This document shows positions 45,704-57,239 of a DNA stretch of 64,000 bases, one piece after another. Every line of letters begins with the position of its first letter. The first letter of the stretch is position 1. Source of the DNA: Hyaloperonospora brassicae. Its lineage: Eukaryota; Oomycota; Peronosporomycetes; Peronosporales; Peronosporaceae. The notes under the pieces are model-generated. The model was given only the letters and a program-made list of their open reading frames with translations. It made no database searches and was not told the origin of the DNA. The position numbers were made by a program, and so were the translations under genes. The DNA lies in contig CANTFL010001049.1 of the NCBI GenBank assembly GCA_947650285.1, positions 1-64,000 of the forward strand. The letters run 5' to 3'.

Positions 45704-47033
45704 TGTCCGTGTGGTTAAGTGGTGATCGCTCTTTTGAGGAGTCGATCCCAACTCTCCACTGGCGACCGGACGATTGACAAACGAACGGGGTACTCCGATT
45801 CCGTGTTCTTGATAGCCTTCCTCACTTTGTATACCCGTCGGTGAGGCGGGTTGCACCCTTCCAGGTGGACTCTTGTCAAAGGAAAACTTGACCGTGTTTG
45901 CGATGGGGTCGAAGTTCGATCACGGTGTGGAAATCTTCACACCACGATCGGGGTTGGTGTGATCACGTGGAATTCGTCACGCGATCACTTGAATGCTTGT
46001 GGGGTGCTCAATATGAGTCACCATGATTTGTAATATATCGCCTTGCCAAATGAAGACCTTGATTCGCGAGCCTTCTGACCAATTGAGCCGTCTCGCGATC
46101 TTGGGGCTTCAACCTCAAAGGGCTTCCTGCGTCCAGTCGCAGTTGGGGTGTTGTTTGAGAGATTTTGATCCCTGGCTAAACAGTCCAGGGATATCACTTA
46201 ATTAAAGTATGTAAACCTTTCCTTGACGTCGGGTGGCCAATAATCCACCCGGAGGAGAAGTCGACACGTGTACTTTGAAGCAAATTGAACTCTGTTTAAT
46301 GTTAACCTATCAAACCCAACAACCCTATCCCTATCCCCATGTCTTGGACATCGTTTGCCACATGTCGCTCTCTCTAGACGGTAGCGATCTAATAGTTGCG
46401 TAGCCCACACCTGATATACTTGTCTGATCGCGATCACATAACTGATCACTGATCACGATCGCCTCCTGGTCGCGATCGCCTTGCTGATCGCGGATCACAT
46501 AGTGTGCTCCACACCAACTTGATCGCGATCGCCTACCTGATCAATGATCACGATCGCGATCACATACCTGATCATTGATTACGATCTCGATCGCTTCCTG
46601 ATCGTGATCGCCTTGCTGATCGCGGATCACATGGTCTGCTCCAAACCATCTTGATCGCGATCACATACCTGATCACTGATCACGATCTCGATCGCTTCCT
46701 GATCGTGATCGCCTTGCTGATCGCGGATCACATGGTGTGCTCCACACCAACCTGATCTCGATCACATACTTGATCTCGATCACATACCTGATCTTTGATC
46801 ACGATCACGATCACTAATCACGATCTCTATCGCCTACTTGATCGCGATTGACTTGCTGATCGCGGTTCCCTTCTCGATCGACTGATCGCCAACGTTACCT
46901 TCCGCCTCATACCTTGACCCAAGATCGCAGGTCCCAACCTGCCCGATCTGATATCCATTTTAGTCTGACTGTCTAATGGACGCGATCTGACCAGATGTGG
47001 GACCGGGCAGCCAATCATTAACTGGATCGGACA
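45704..47033. mobile_element. Candidate solo LTR inserted in the LINE
   Basis: The 1330-bp block begins TGTCCG and ends CGGACA, a 6-bp terminal inverted repeat with the TG...CA form of LTRs. It lies exactly where LINE homology is interrupted. The flanks read TGACAA before and TGACGG after, sharing TGAC as a possible decayed target-site duplication. Inside is a GATC-rich satellite. No protein is encoded and no internal region or second LTR was seen. The boundaries are inferred. Confidence 0.5.
46425..46892. repeat. GATC-saturated satellite array
   Basis: About 44 GATC tetranucleotides in under 470 bp by my count. They are often paired 2-4 bp apart as GATCGCGATC, GATCACGATC or GATCTCGATC. Higher-order units start near 46425, 46520, 46652 and 46753 (roughly 95, 132, 101 and over 110 bp). 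The first three end in a conserved GCTGATCGCGGATCACATRG segment followed by a TGCTCCA segment. A few isolated GATC motifs also occur at 45918-45990 in the same LTR-like block. Confidence 0.9.
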
Positions 47034-48400
47034 TGACGGAAATGCAATCAGTTCCTCTACAGCGAATTTCTATAGTCACTTTACCACATCCGCTACTTCT
47101 CTACAAGGATGTGCTAATAGCTGGTGAATATAGAACGAATGAGCTATATCGCATCATCACGCTTATCTATTAGCATTGGCGTCTTAAGACCCTCTTATGT
47201 GCGCGAATCAGCAATTTGGGGAACTTTGGGCTGGCGTCATAACCCATGCATACGGTACTGTCAGGGACAGCTTGTGCTTTGTCTAAATAGGATATGATCG
47301 GAGCTAGCATCATTTTGGACTTTCCCATCTTCAGTAAAGAGACGATCGATTTCACCTTCAATACACCTCCGGCTATACTGTAGTAATTTATCATGTCCGG
47401 TCCAAATCACGGCGATGGGCAACAGCAAGACTTCAGTCGACCTCTCCGTTTTCTACAGGAGCTTACCTATCCTCATGTTCTATCCAACATCCGCTCCCGT
47501 TGACGTACGTCTATGACTGTTCACCAGTGCGACAAATTCATAACGTGGGGACCAGACGATGTATCACGGCTTTCGCAAATAGGCGAGTTCACTTGTAGGA
47601 GAGCTTCAATGGGATCGCTAATTCAGCCATAGATGTATTGCGCAACTGAAAATCGAATCGGACGTAAAGAAATTGAAGCAGGTCAAAAGTCTTTGTTTTT
47701 AAGTCATTGCGCTGTATTCTCATCTCTAAGATTATCTTTACCCCTGCCGGAAGGGAACATCATGCCTTATATGCTTCTAATCGAAAGATAATGGCCGAAC
47801 TCGCATTCATTTCCCATAATTGGCTGCTACCGGTGGCTTTAAACCCACCATTTCTGCGACTAGACGAGTTTATCATCTCATATCAATTGCAAAAATCAGC
47901 GGCTTATCAGCGTCCCTCTTAAGTTTGAAAGAACGTAAATGGTCTTACAGGACATCACATTTAGGGTATGCGACAAATTGCACCAAAAATTTAATTTTGA
48001 TCATGTCAATTTTCTCGTAAATAAAAAATGTCAAAATCTGCCCGGGTGTCACGATATTTTATCAGCCATAGCTTATGTCTTATGGAACTGTCAGAAAGCT
48101 CGCTTCTTTTGGGAAAACCTCATTCGCCACTGGACATGGGTTTGGGAGCCGCAGTTGATCAAGGATAGTTATTTTCGCATTGCCTAACAAAGAGAACCTG
48201 CTCTATTGCCATATCAGTAACATTTGCTAAATCAACACCATCGGAAGATTAGGAAGATGGTGTCAAGGTCTGACAACGCATTTGGCTCCCATGAGCTCAT
48301 ATGGTTCGCTAACTACTAAATAGCGTAATGCTGATATATTTAGAGGAGGTGGGAATTCGGCACAGCTTAGTGCCTGCCGTTTTGGTAGCGGGAGATCCAT

Positions 48401-51400
48401 CAACTTATGATTTTGGATGAAAGGTAACATCTAGGCCATAATTCAGTAGCATGCGGGGCTCTACTGCATGCATGTATCGTCGTATATCGACTTGAACCCA
48501 AATTTATCTCGGTAACCGCCGAGGTATGCCACGAAAAGCTACCGGACCCCGCGCCTATTTTCTGGCTCGAGAGTTTGTTGATTTCTTGTCTATTAATCTA
48601 CCGTCATGGAATCTCTCTACTTGATCACTATTCGTTGCGTTCGTCTAGCAGCGAATATGGCGAATTTGGTCGATAAATGGTCGACATCCACCAAAAGTGA
48701 AGCGATTCTGAATATATTATTTGCATATATTAATATAACCTTGGCTACTAAAGAGAGATAATATTGATGAACATCTTTAGTCAAGATATGATGCTTTTGA
48801 TTGGTGTCAATAGATTGTAAGATGTTCACCTCATTTTATTGCACACAATATTATTCCAACTTTTACCGAAGAAGTGAGCGTATTCTGCGAAGCTGTTCCG
48901 GCAATTCAAGCTGATAGGGTCGCATGGACTAATTCCAGTGCCATACTTCAATATACGTTCTCTACAATATGAGCAGTAAATGAATCAGCAGCGACCGAAC
49001 AGTTACCCGTCCACACCCTGACACTAAGCTGAGACTAAAGATTTCGGCTTATCTTTTTTTCAGTATGCTTCCTCTTCACAAACTTGTATCTATATATTTA
49101 TCTCGAAGCGATCGATTCGTCATTCTCGAATTTAACTATAAGATCCAAAACATGTACGTTATACGTCAGATACGACGCATGCAGTCGTGCTTGTCCTGAC
49201 ATTGATCAATCGTTTACCAGCGTATCTTATCCGACCGTTACTCTTCTGCTTGAACACATGAACTTCAGCGACTGCTTTTATTAATACAACTCTTTCAAGA
49301 TATAAATATAATATTGGAGAACCTTAAGTTCAGAAGCTGCTTCATTATCAGCTGCTGCGTGCAAGCAAGTCATTTAATGTCACTGGCCATGTCGTCTCTC
49401 TTCACCGATCTTATACCCCCATCTTTGCGCTACCACTTTCCGACCTGTATTCAGCGTCTCTAACGACCACCCCCGCCACCACATTGTTGCATTCTCATGC
49501 AAGTTTGCTACCACATAAGAAGAGCTGGTAGATTATTCGCTTTTCGTTCAGACCGACTAACGCATACCGGGGCATCGGTCTCGATTTGAATTTCTTTGGA
49601 TCCATACATCTTCCGTTTTATGATTTCCAGTCATTTTCTGCCGTCACCTTCGAAGTTTTGGCTATCGAAATTCTAAATAAGAAAAAATGAATACTCTTCT
49701 TTTCTTGTTGTTCGTTGCTTTTGGTCTACCACCGGTAATATCGATTCTATCATGGCGGTCGATGCCAGCGTTGGCGCCATAAAGGCCGGACGCTTCGATT
49801 TCTTGCTGCTGTCCTTTGTAATTATCGAGTCACGAAGGCACGAAAGGGCCAATTATTAAAGCGTAGATATCGGTCTCACCCTCGAATCGTGGGATCATAC
49901 TGGTAGGATGATTCTTCCAGTCCATTTCTGGTGACATCATCGGCTTTTAATTACCGCAACCTCTTTTCAATAAGAGTACCAATCTGTTGCCTTCTCGACA
50001 CGGTGGCTCCATCTTGTTACCATTTGCCTGTCTTCCAGTTGACCTCGCTAACCTTCCCGATCTTATCGTTGATTCTGAGTCCAACTTGCTCTAAGTCCGA
50101 CATGCTGTGATGCTCGGTTTCTAAATATCCATATTTCTGTCTTAGTTTAAGGATTAACGATACCATTTTTGGTTTGCCACCGTGCACACCTCGTAGCGGC
50201 TTCGACCTTGTCTCATTTATACTCCGCGCACGATGTGTATGTTATTAATGCGCTTTATAACCTAACGATTCGGTCTGCTTACTACTCTGCACTGATGTGC
50301 TTGGTGGAGGAACATCATCATCCTAAACGATATTACCGCTTTTCCTGTTCATTTTCCCGTCGACTAGTTGCTTCGCAAATTCAGTAACTCGTCGCCCGGA
50401 AGTGTTATTTTTCGTTTGATGCGAACGAACCCGTAAAACTACCCAGTCTTCCACATGTAACTTTGATAGTAGTAATGAGACAAAATATCGATCCGTGGTA
50501 TCGACGGTCTGGTGGGGGGTATAATAGTGGTTCAATTTGGTCGGACAAACACGTATGGGTACGTGTAACCTGTGATGTATCAGTTGTAGATAAAAAGTGG
50601 TGTGCTAATTCGCTAGATAGAGCTGAAGCTTTACAGCCACTTGAGAGATACATTTCAGTTCTTATTTATATCTAACGTAACATAAGACATCAAAGTATTC
50701 AGACGTGATTTTTTAATCGTTAGACATGTGTATGGCCATCAGTGCGTTTATGATGTAGTCATTAAAAGCCTTGAAAATGGGAAATTGTTAGAATTTTGCT
50801 TCTGATTTTATGACACTTATTTGTAACGTGTGGTTTCTTTGATTCTAAAGTCTAACTACTTTTCTAAACTACGTTTATCCTCACGGTCGTTGCACTAGAA
50901 CTATTTGCCACATAGCGTCGTCGTTGGTTGCACGAGCAGACTGGTATAGTTGACCTCTTGTCCAAAAATAACTTGATCCTAAATCTTTAGCATTTCTCTA
51001 GCGAGAAGCTTTTCCAGCTTCGCTACTGATACTGGGCGTGCCGTTGATATCTCTGTGCAGATGATGCTAGGTTTGGTCCCGGACTTTGTTGATCGGCCCG
51101 AAAATATCCAAGGCGTAGTGAAGCCCAATGTTCGCGATTTGATTAAGTTACGGCTTACATGTTCCTGTAGCCGATGTAGACGTATAAACATATTAAACTA
51201 CAATATTATAGACGTGATCGTAAATTGTGATTTCGCCGATTGCTCACCAATTAATTTTTATTTACTTTGTGGGAAGCAATTCGTTTCTGCATTTTATCAT
51301 GTATTCTATAGTTGATCCTTACGTGTCTCGTCACGTCGGGCATCAACGGAGCTTGCGCGGTATATCCTGATCGACCATTTACTTTCTGCATTAGTTGTAT

Positions 51401-52890
51401 ATATATCTCCTGTCACGCCGGTGTCAAGTGCGACTATTTATCCACTCACTACTTTTTTACCCAATCATCGCACATAAACGTCATCTTACACTACATCTAC
51501 ACCTTTTTTGCCAAATCCAACACGTTTTCATCAGTGTTGTATAATTGTCGACAAATGATCCGAATGAAGAGCACGTCTGTGTCTTCTTGTCGAGGACCAA
51601 ATGCGGTTGTCAAGACGCCTTTATTTGTCGTAAATATAGTTGATGTTCTATCCAAATTTCTCCCCGAGCACGGCGTCTAGATCTTGGCTAGCAATTTTCC
51701 GTGGACCGCTTCTATCGCAACTCCATGTGTATAGTTCTTTCTTTCTCGACCACGCGCGACTTCCGAAGTATTGACAAACTTAATCTCGCAACGCACCCTG
51801 TTCACGCGCACTCGGCCTCATCACTAAGTCTGACCCAATCACCGCTTTAAAATCGTCGCCAGCTTCCGTGCTTTTTGCAACATTCGGAACTTCGAAGGTT
51901 TCGACCTCATCTATCTCGATTGTACAGCAAAGGTAATATATTGTATTGTGGTTGTGACAGCTGCGACATAGCGAAACTCAGTAAGTGTCGCAATGTCGGT
52001 GAAGCTATCTGTGAGATGCCTAACTCCTAACAGCATGTTTGCGCAGAGCTATAGCGTCGCCACCACTCTCTATCCGGCCACACAGTGCATGTCGAGTGTC
52101 TCGGCTGTAAAAACGTTTACGTGCCATTGGATTTGTTAATTGTTCCGTTTCGTCTGGTGCGAGAGGGCATCAAGCTAAAAGGACATCCACCTCTCCACCA
52201 CGCCGTACATTGCTCCCATGTCAGTCAAATCGCCGAGTTCGCCGTAGTCTTAGCATCGAGCAATTCTCCTTACCCCGTCCTCAGCTATAGGTCATATGGT
52301 TGTTCTACCAGTAGTTTATTTGGCATACTTCGTTCGGTCAGAATGGAACACAGGGCTGGAAGGAAGAGTTCGACTTTTGGTATTAGTCTACAACAACACC
52401 TACTTGTCCAGACTCTCTTTGCAGCTATCAGTCACCACCTCGCCGGCCATCTGACTCTGTGGCCGATTATCCAACGCAAGGTAGTTGACACTATTCTACA
52501 GAACTGCACACTAGCTTCCATGTCGGTACTCTCGTGCAAGGACTACCCGGCTTCAGAGTTTATTCCGATTATGTTGCTTTTGAGCGAGCGTAAGCATCGT
52601 CAAGTCGGCTGATTTGGTCGTTCAGTTTACAATATATCGTCGTAACGATCATAGTGCAAGGAGACCTCCGCTTGACTGCTGCTCAAGCTGAAAATACAAA
52701 TCAACTTTGTATTATTGAGATCAATGGATGTACGTCTATCGAAAAAAAACTTTTGCTTCATTGTATATTTGAATGTTGTACGTACATACAATGCGTATGC
52801 TAATTTGCGGCTTCAACACGTGCAGTAGATAAGACGAGTAAATTATTCATCTTGATAGCATGATGTAAAACAATGAATCCGTATATTCTA
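48401..52890. other. Repeat-derived region, no element identified
   Basis: The plus strand is markedly pyrimidine-rich from about 49400 to 52600, as if an old minus-strand coding element lay here. Fragments on the minus strand near 51500-51900 resemble polyprotein sequence, but I could not match any retroelement domain with confidence. A 175-codon plus-strand frame at 52085-52612 has no recognisable domain. Confidence 0.35.
52883..52890. repeat. Candidate target-site duplication, left
   Basis: ATATTCTA directly before the left terminal inverted repeat pairs with ATATTTTA at 56512-56519 directly after the right one (one mismatch in 8 bp). Mutator-like elements usually make 8-11 bp duplications. 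Confidence 0.6.
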
Positions 52891-53157
52891 GGAGATTTAT
52901 AGGTACACACTCACCCTTTGATGCGTACACACCCACCTGACTTAGAGGCCCCTCCTAAAGTACCGTAAACTCCCTAGCTAGAAACTGCACATCTATCAAC
53001 GCAAAATGTCATATGAATATTCTTTGCTTTGTGCACACCCCTCCATAATACAGACCTCCTTTGTGTCAGCACACAGCCTTGCGTATGACGTCCGCTATCA
53101 TTATCCGGCATCCCCTATAAGTATCCCTCGTTTTACTACCATTTACTCTAATTTAAG
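52891..53157 (+). repeat. MULE left terminal inverted repeat
   Basis: 267 bp aligning with the inverted 56245-56511. The homology ends near a TTACTCTAATTTAAG segment. Confidence 0.9.
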
Positions 53158-53437
53158 TAGAGTCCAGAAACACGAAACAACGCATGAAATGCGAGAAGCG
53201 ATGAAGCTGGACGGCCGCGCTAGCTCCCGCGGCGAAAGCAAAGAAGAACAGCTTGTGACCTCGACACACATATAAACGTAAGCTCACGCACACGTACACG
53301 TACAAGTACACACGGTCGATGACCTGCGTAGGTGCGTTCGCTGGCGAACATTAGGTGTTTACTGTAGGGGGTGGCGACCGGATCGCTCAGATTCACGTCG
53401 AGGCCACGCAGTTGATCAACTAGGTTGCCAGACAGCT

Positions 53438-53818
53438 TCAGCATCCGGTGAGTTTGTGCCTTTTCACCGTATTAACCCTTAGATAATTCATCAGATTAAG
53501 CTCTTTTGACACATTGCGTGTACTAAAAAATTCGTTTCTATCCAACACCTCAGCACACGCATTTTTAGATTCCTGTATCCAGTCAAGTGCTGCTGATGAA
53601 TAGCCAATTCTTTCGCCGCAAGAAGATGGTATAAGATGTGTACAAGACAAAGGGTCAGCAAAATAATCACTAACGTTTTGTAATACTATTTTGCTCGTCT
53701 GCTTGCAATAGTTCGAGCAGGCAACGGTGAAAAATGACGACCTGGTGGTGATCACGTCCGATCCCTCCACTGCACCAACTTTGCTATTGCAGCGAGCATC
53801 ACAGCTCTGTCCGGGCAC
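53438..53818 (-). other. Unassigned open frame inside the MULE
   Basis: A 126-codon frame beyond the transposase tail, rich in Cys and Ser (for example CSNYCKQTSK, DPLSCTHLIPSSCGERI). It does not match a transposase, OTU or ULP1 protease motif that I can recognise. It may be a second element gene, captured host sequence or chance. Confidence 0.3.
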
Positions 53819-53879
53819 GAAGATGCAATAAATTCCAGTACGATATTGTACTCTTTTTCGCGCGGTTTAAGACGTAGTC

Positions 53880-55800
53880 GACCTAACTGTGCATCTATTT
53901 TTGGCATGGAGGCATTTGTTCTGGTGGCTGAAAATTAAACAATGTTTGTGGTCCCTTAAATCGACTACGACCCTGTTCGTTCACATTGGATACAGCGTCT
54001 GGCTTCTATACAGCTTCAGTTTGCAACAAAACATGCTACAATGCACTTGGATCGTGGTGAGTAGAGACATAGTCTTTTCCGCGACGCCCTCGAGTGCCAA
54101 CTGCACGACCGCGACCCTGCCGTACTGGTAGAGGTTCATTCACCTCTACCAATACTTCCTCTAATGTAATAAAACAATACAATCCAACAGAATGCGTTGT
54201 TGGTGTGGTGGTAGCTGAGAGTAGCGATCTCGAATTTGAGACAGGGCTTGTATCAGTTTAAGATCGGTAGTATCCTCGTGACAGGTGTTCTTGTTGCGAT
54301 CAAGCCACCACTGAACAAAAAATATTTCTTTCGAAGTCGCACACGAGTTGCTATGATTTCACGAACGCGATGCGAACATGGGATTATAAGTGTTGCGGTA
54401 AGGAAATTAGTACATGTGGTTGACGGCGAGATACTTTCCTTTTATACCTCTTCATGAGCCTTCTTTAGTGCGTGATGTAATATTTTTTGTCGAACATCAG
54501 CCCAAATTTCACCCAAAAAAGCCATAAGCGTATGTGCGCGGCTATAGGCAATGCTGTGCCGAATGACCTTGTCCTGATATTCAACGGCAAGCAATATCCT
54601 CTGATAAAAATCTGCAAGATTGCCCATCGACAATGCTATCCGTGATTTGACTGCTCCATGCCGTCCCTCTGCTTGATTACTTGCTGCGTTTCCAAGTTGC
54701 CGGAACGATTTGGTCCATGCAAGGATAAACCGATCTTTACAACATACCCAAGTCATTTCGATGTATTTGCTGACGGAAATAGGATAGCGTTTGCAGATGT
54801 CAGCCCAATTTGTCTTGTATGGTGAAACGTCGATGGAATAACACAGCTGTTTAAATTCAGCCTCGAGCGTTTTCCAATCTTGTTGATTTTAAAATTTCTT
54901 GCGGCAGTTGGCAAGTAAATTCTTAAAAATATGTCAGGTGCAAAGCATATTGTGCGCTTTAGAAAAGTGCGTACGAAGCGCATCCATTAACACAAGTTCC
55001 CGATCCGTGACAACTACATGAGGTAGTTGATCGGCGATGAAAAAGGTGTTTACATGATATAGAGACCAGTTGTAGTCTTCTTCTCGCTCGAACGAAATAA
55101 ATGTGAACGCGGCCGAAAAGCTGTCATTACTTGAAGACACTCCGACTACGTGTAGCATTGGCATCTTGAATCTAATAGGAAGAGATAAACGGTCAATGCT
55201 AATAAATTTAGTCATCTTGAAATCAGATGCGATTAATACGTACTTATTGACCTTGTATGTACAATCCATGATCATGACATGAGAAAATTCTCGTGCAAGT
55301 CTGACGCATACGCTTGGTGCAAAGAAAAGCTTGGTAATTAGACCTTGGTCGTCGCGGTCGTAAGCATGGAGAATGTTATTTGCCTAAAGTTCATCCAGCA
55401 GCACCTCCATAGGTGTTCTTTCAGCAAGATGTTTTTCTCGGACCACAGCCTTTGCGTTGTATATGTCCCTTGGAATGAGATTGCAGTTTGGATCGCTTTG
55501 AAGAAATGTTGCCAAGATGGCCCTGGGTGCTGCACCTGCTATTGCAATGGCACTGATCGCCGTGGCGTTGTGAAGACTATTTTTTGTGCGGCGGGATAGG
55601 CAGATACATCACCTGCTTCTTCGTGGTTGTGTTCGCTGTTTCTAACAGCCAAAGGCCACTAGAAACTGCCACAGAATCACATTCGCTGCAATTAATAGTA
55701 TGGTCATTGTCATCATCATGGCATACTGTTTCCCTTGTAATTGTCACGGTAAATGGACACTTTCAACTTCGTGTTGAGATGCGACGCTTTCGCGACTAAT
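53880..55800 (-). pseudogene. Broken MULE transposase
   Basis: Reading the minus strand in order: a FAR1-like N-terminal zinc-finger segment (VRNSEHNHEEAG) near 55690; RDIYNAKAVVREKHLAERTP near 55460; a stop codon interrupting LLDEL-ANNILHAYD near 55385; MIMDCTYKVNKY near 55275 (first catalytic Asp); FSAAFTFISFEREEDYNW; VVVTDRELVLMDAL near 55010 (second Asp); ASNQAEGRHGAVKSR near 54680 (likely catalytic Glu); FLTATLIIPCSHRVREI near 54385 (SWIM-type zinc-finger segment); and GRGRAVGTRGRRGKDY near 54110 (typical basic tail). At least one nonsense codon and several frameshifts separate these pieces. Confidence 0.88.
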
Positions 55801-56244
55801 CTGTGAGGTATTCCTGTCGGTTCTTGTACCGACCAGCATGAGCACAAACCAACCAGACTTTCCTGATCTCAGCCGAGCCGCACTTTTTAGAGCGACTTCT
55901 TGATAAGGTGTAAACCTTCACTTACCACATGAGAAAGTACAATCCTTTCCGAGCCCTCCAGCTACGCGTAGACAGCCTCCGTAGGCGGTGCAAGCATAGT
56001 CGATTGAATCTTTCGATATTTTGATAGCGTAAACCCAGTCACCCCCTGCATCGGATTAAAGATCGCAGTGCTGTCTAGATATAGAAATCGATACCTTTAT
56101 ATTTTGTGCATCTACGTTATTAATTATGGCAATTGATAACTTTAGACTGTTTAACTGGGAAGGTACATGTCCCCCATTGACAGTTATTCTTGCAGTATGA
56201 GTCAGATGTATGCATATTACATGACCTAAAAATTATAATCATCT

Positions 56245-56511
56245 ATAAGTTAGGGGAAATGATAGTATAAATAGAGATACTTATAGGGGATGCCGGATAA
56301 TGAGAGCGGATCCATACGCAAGGCTGTGTGCTGACACAAAGGAGGCTTGTATTATGAAAGGGTGTGCACAAAGCAAAGAATATTTATATGGCATTTTGTA
56401 TCAATAAGTGTGCAGTTTCTAGTTAGGGAGGTTACGGTACTTAAAGAGGGGTCTCTATTTTAAGGGGGGGGGGGCACGCATCAAAGGGTGGGTTTTTACA
56501 TATAAATCTCC
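56245..56511 (-). repeat. MULE right terminal inverted repeat
   Basis: 267 bp, inverted copy of 52891-53157, with scattered substitutions and a poly-G expansion. Confidence 0.9.
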
Positions 56512-56519
56512 ATATTTTA

Positions 56520-57239
56520 TCGTAAGATAGTTTAATTCGTGGAACTCGTTATAAGTTTCATGACAAATATAGAAAACATGCGTGACCGTGCCGACAGAAG
56601 ATAGACGGTGCAGGAAAAAAGGAAAGTATCGATAGTGACTTCCATAGTAAAACGCGCACTAGACGCGTTTCGGCCCTCCGCCGGGGCCTCGTCAGTGGCT
56701 TTATCAATCTAAATGTGGGGTCTTTCTCTATCTTGCACTCAACGACTAAGAAACTTCTAGAACTTAGTGTAATCACACCAATCATCCACTATAAGTACCA
56801 AAACTGGTAGCTTGGGCGTCGGCCCGGCAGGGAGAGTCCGCTATGACAACTCCACTTCCAACAGACGAAACTGTCAGGCAACAAGGAAAGTGTCAACCAT
56901 AAATATAGCAGAGCGATGGTGTCGACGTAAAATACGTAGAAGTCTTCATTTATAATAAGTCGGGTTTTTTAAAAGATGAAGGGTAAAATTAATCTTTAAC
57001 CGTGTACATTCAATCGCATAGGAGCAGACCTTTCTGGTGCATCGGTCAAACATGCGTTCTAGTGACGCCGTTCGTCTTTATTTTGCGTCGATTAAAGTAC
57101 CACATATGTCGTACCCTCTTTGTCAATCGTGCATAGCTCCATTGATTTAAACATCATGTCACAAAACAAGCTCACTTAGTTATACATTGATGGAATCACC
57201 AGACACTTATTTGCAACACGTATTCCTGTCTCAAACCAA
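56520..57239. other. Intergenic, possible LTR fragment
   Basis: Plus strand 56647-56700 contains a GCACTAGACGCGTTTCGGCC segment followed by a GCCGGGGCC segment and CTCGTCAGTG, a combination I associate with transposon termini in various eukaryotes. No pairing or second copy was found. Nothing else is identified. Confidence 0.3.

Larger units (their letters stand above)
44330..48400 (+). mobile_element. Decayed non-LTR retrotransposon (LINE), reverse transcriptase and C-terminal remnants
   Basis: Pieces of a LINE polymerase occur in order. 44375-44533 encodes MDDRPMYLLQTSYAIFAKVQ and DQQQCFVHGIQML (the family's RPISLLQSSYKIFAKV and QQGFVHGRQM motifs). About 44595-44840 encodes AILLLGFCKAFNTLE and TTTTFLINREQSDKFE (catalytic block LLLDFxKAYD with Asp become Gly, so inactive). 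About 45120-45270 encodes WALIIWELHQRLLTASTIAA. 47940-48190 encodes CHDILSAIAYVLWNCQKARF (zinc-binding zf-RVT-like segment) and IRHWTWVWEP. Stops and frameshifts occur between the pieces. The element is split by the LTR-like block at 45704-47033. Boundaries are approximate, and no endonuclease domain was recognised. Confidence 0.75.
52891..56511. mobile_element. Mutator-like element (MULE) with long terminal inverted repeats
   Basis: A 3621-bp element bounded by GGAGATTTATAGGTA at 52891 and its inverted counterpart ending AAATCTCC at 56511. The terminal repeats (52891-53157 and 56245-56511, 267 bp each) align throughout when one is inverted; shared blocks include ATTCTTTGCTTTGTGCACAC, CTCCTTTGTGTCAGCACACA and ATTATCCGGCATCCCCTATA. 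A candidate 8-bp target duplication flanks it. The interior carries a broken minus-strand MULE transposase. The element can no longer move by itself. The right end has a G run (56464-56474) not matched on the left. Confidence 0.92.

Noticed and set aside
45704..45775. tRNA or tRNA-derived SINE head
   Set aside because: A-box-like (45712-45722) and B-box-like (45739-45749) matches exist, but they are only 16 nt apart, too close for a tRNA, and no cloverleaf forms.
46050..46115. Minus-strand tRNA-like D-arm (GGCTCAATTGGTCAGA)
   Set aside because: No T-arm or B-box follows at the right distance and no acceptor stem pairs.
50400..52000. Ty3/Gypsy polymerase remnant on the minus strand
   Set aside because: A few residues (FVDNYTTLMK) resemble the RT/RNase H boundary, but I found no catalytic motif or second supporting block.
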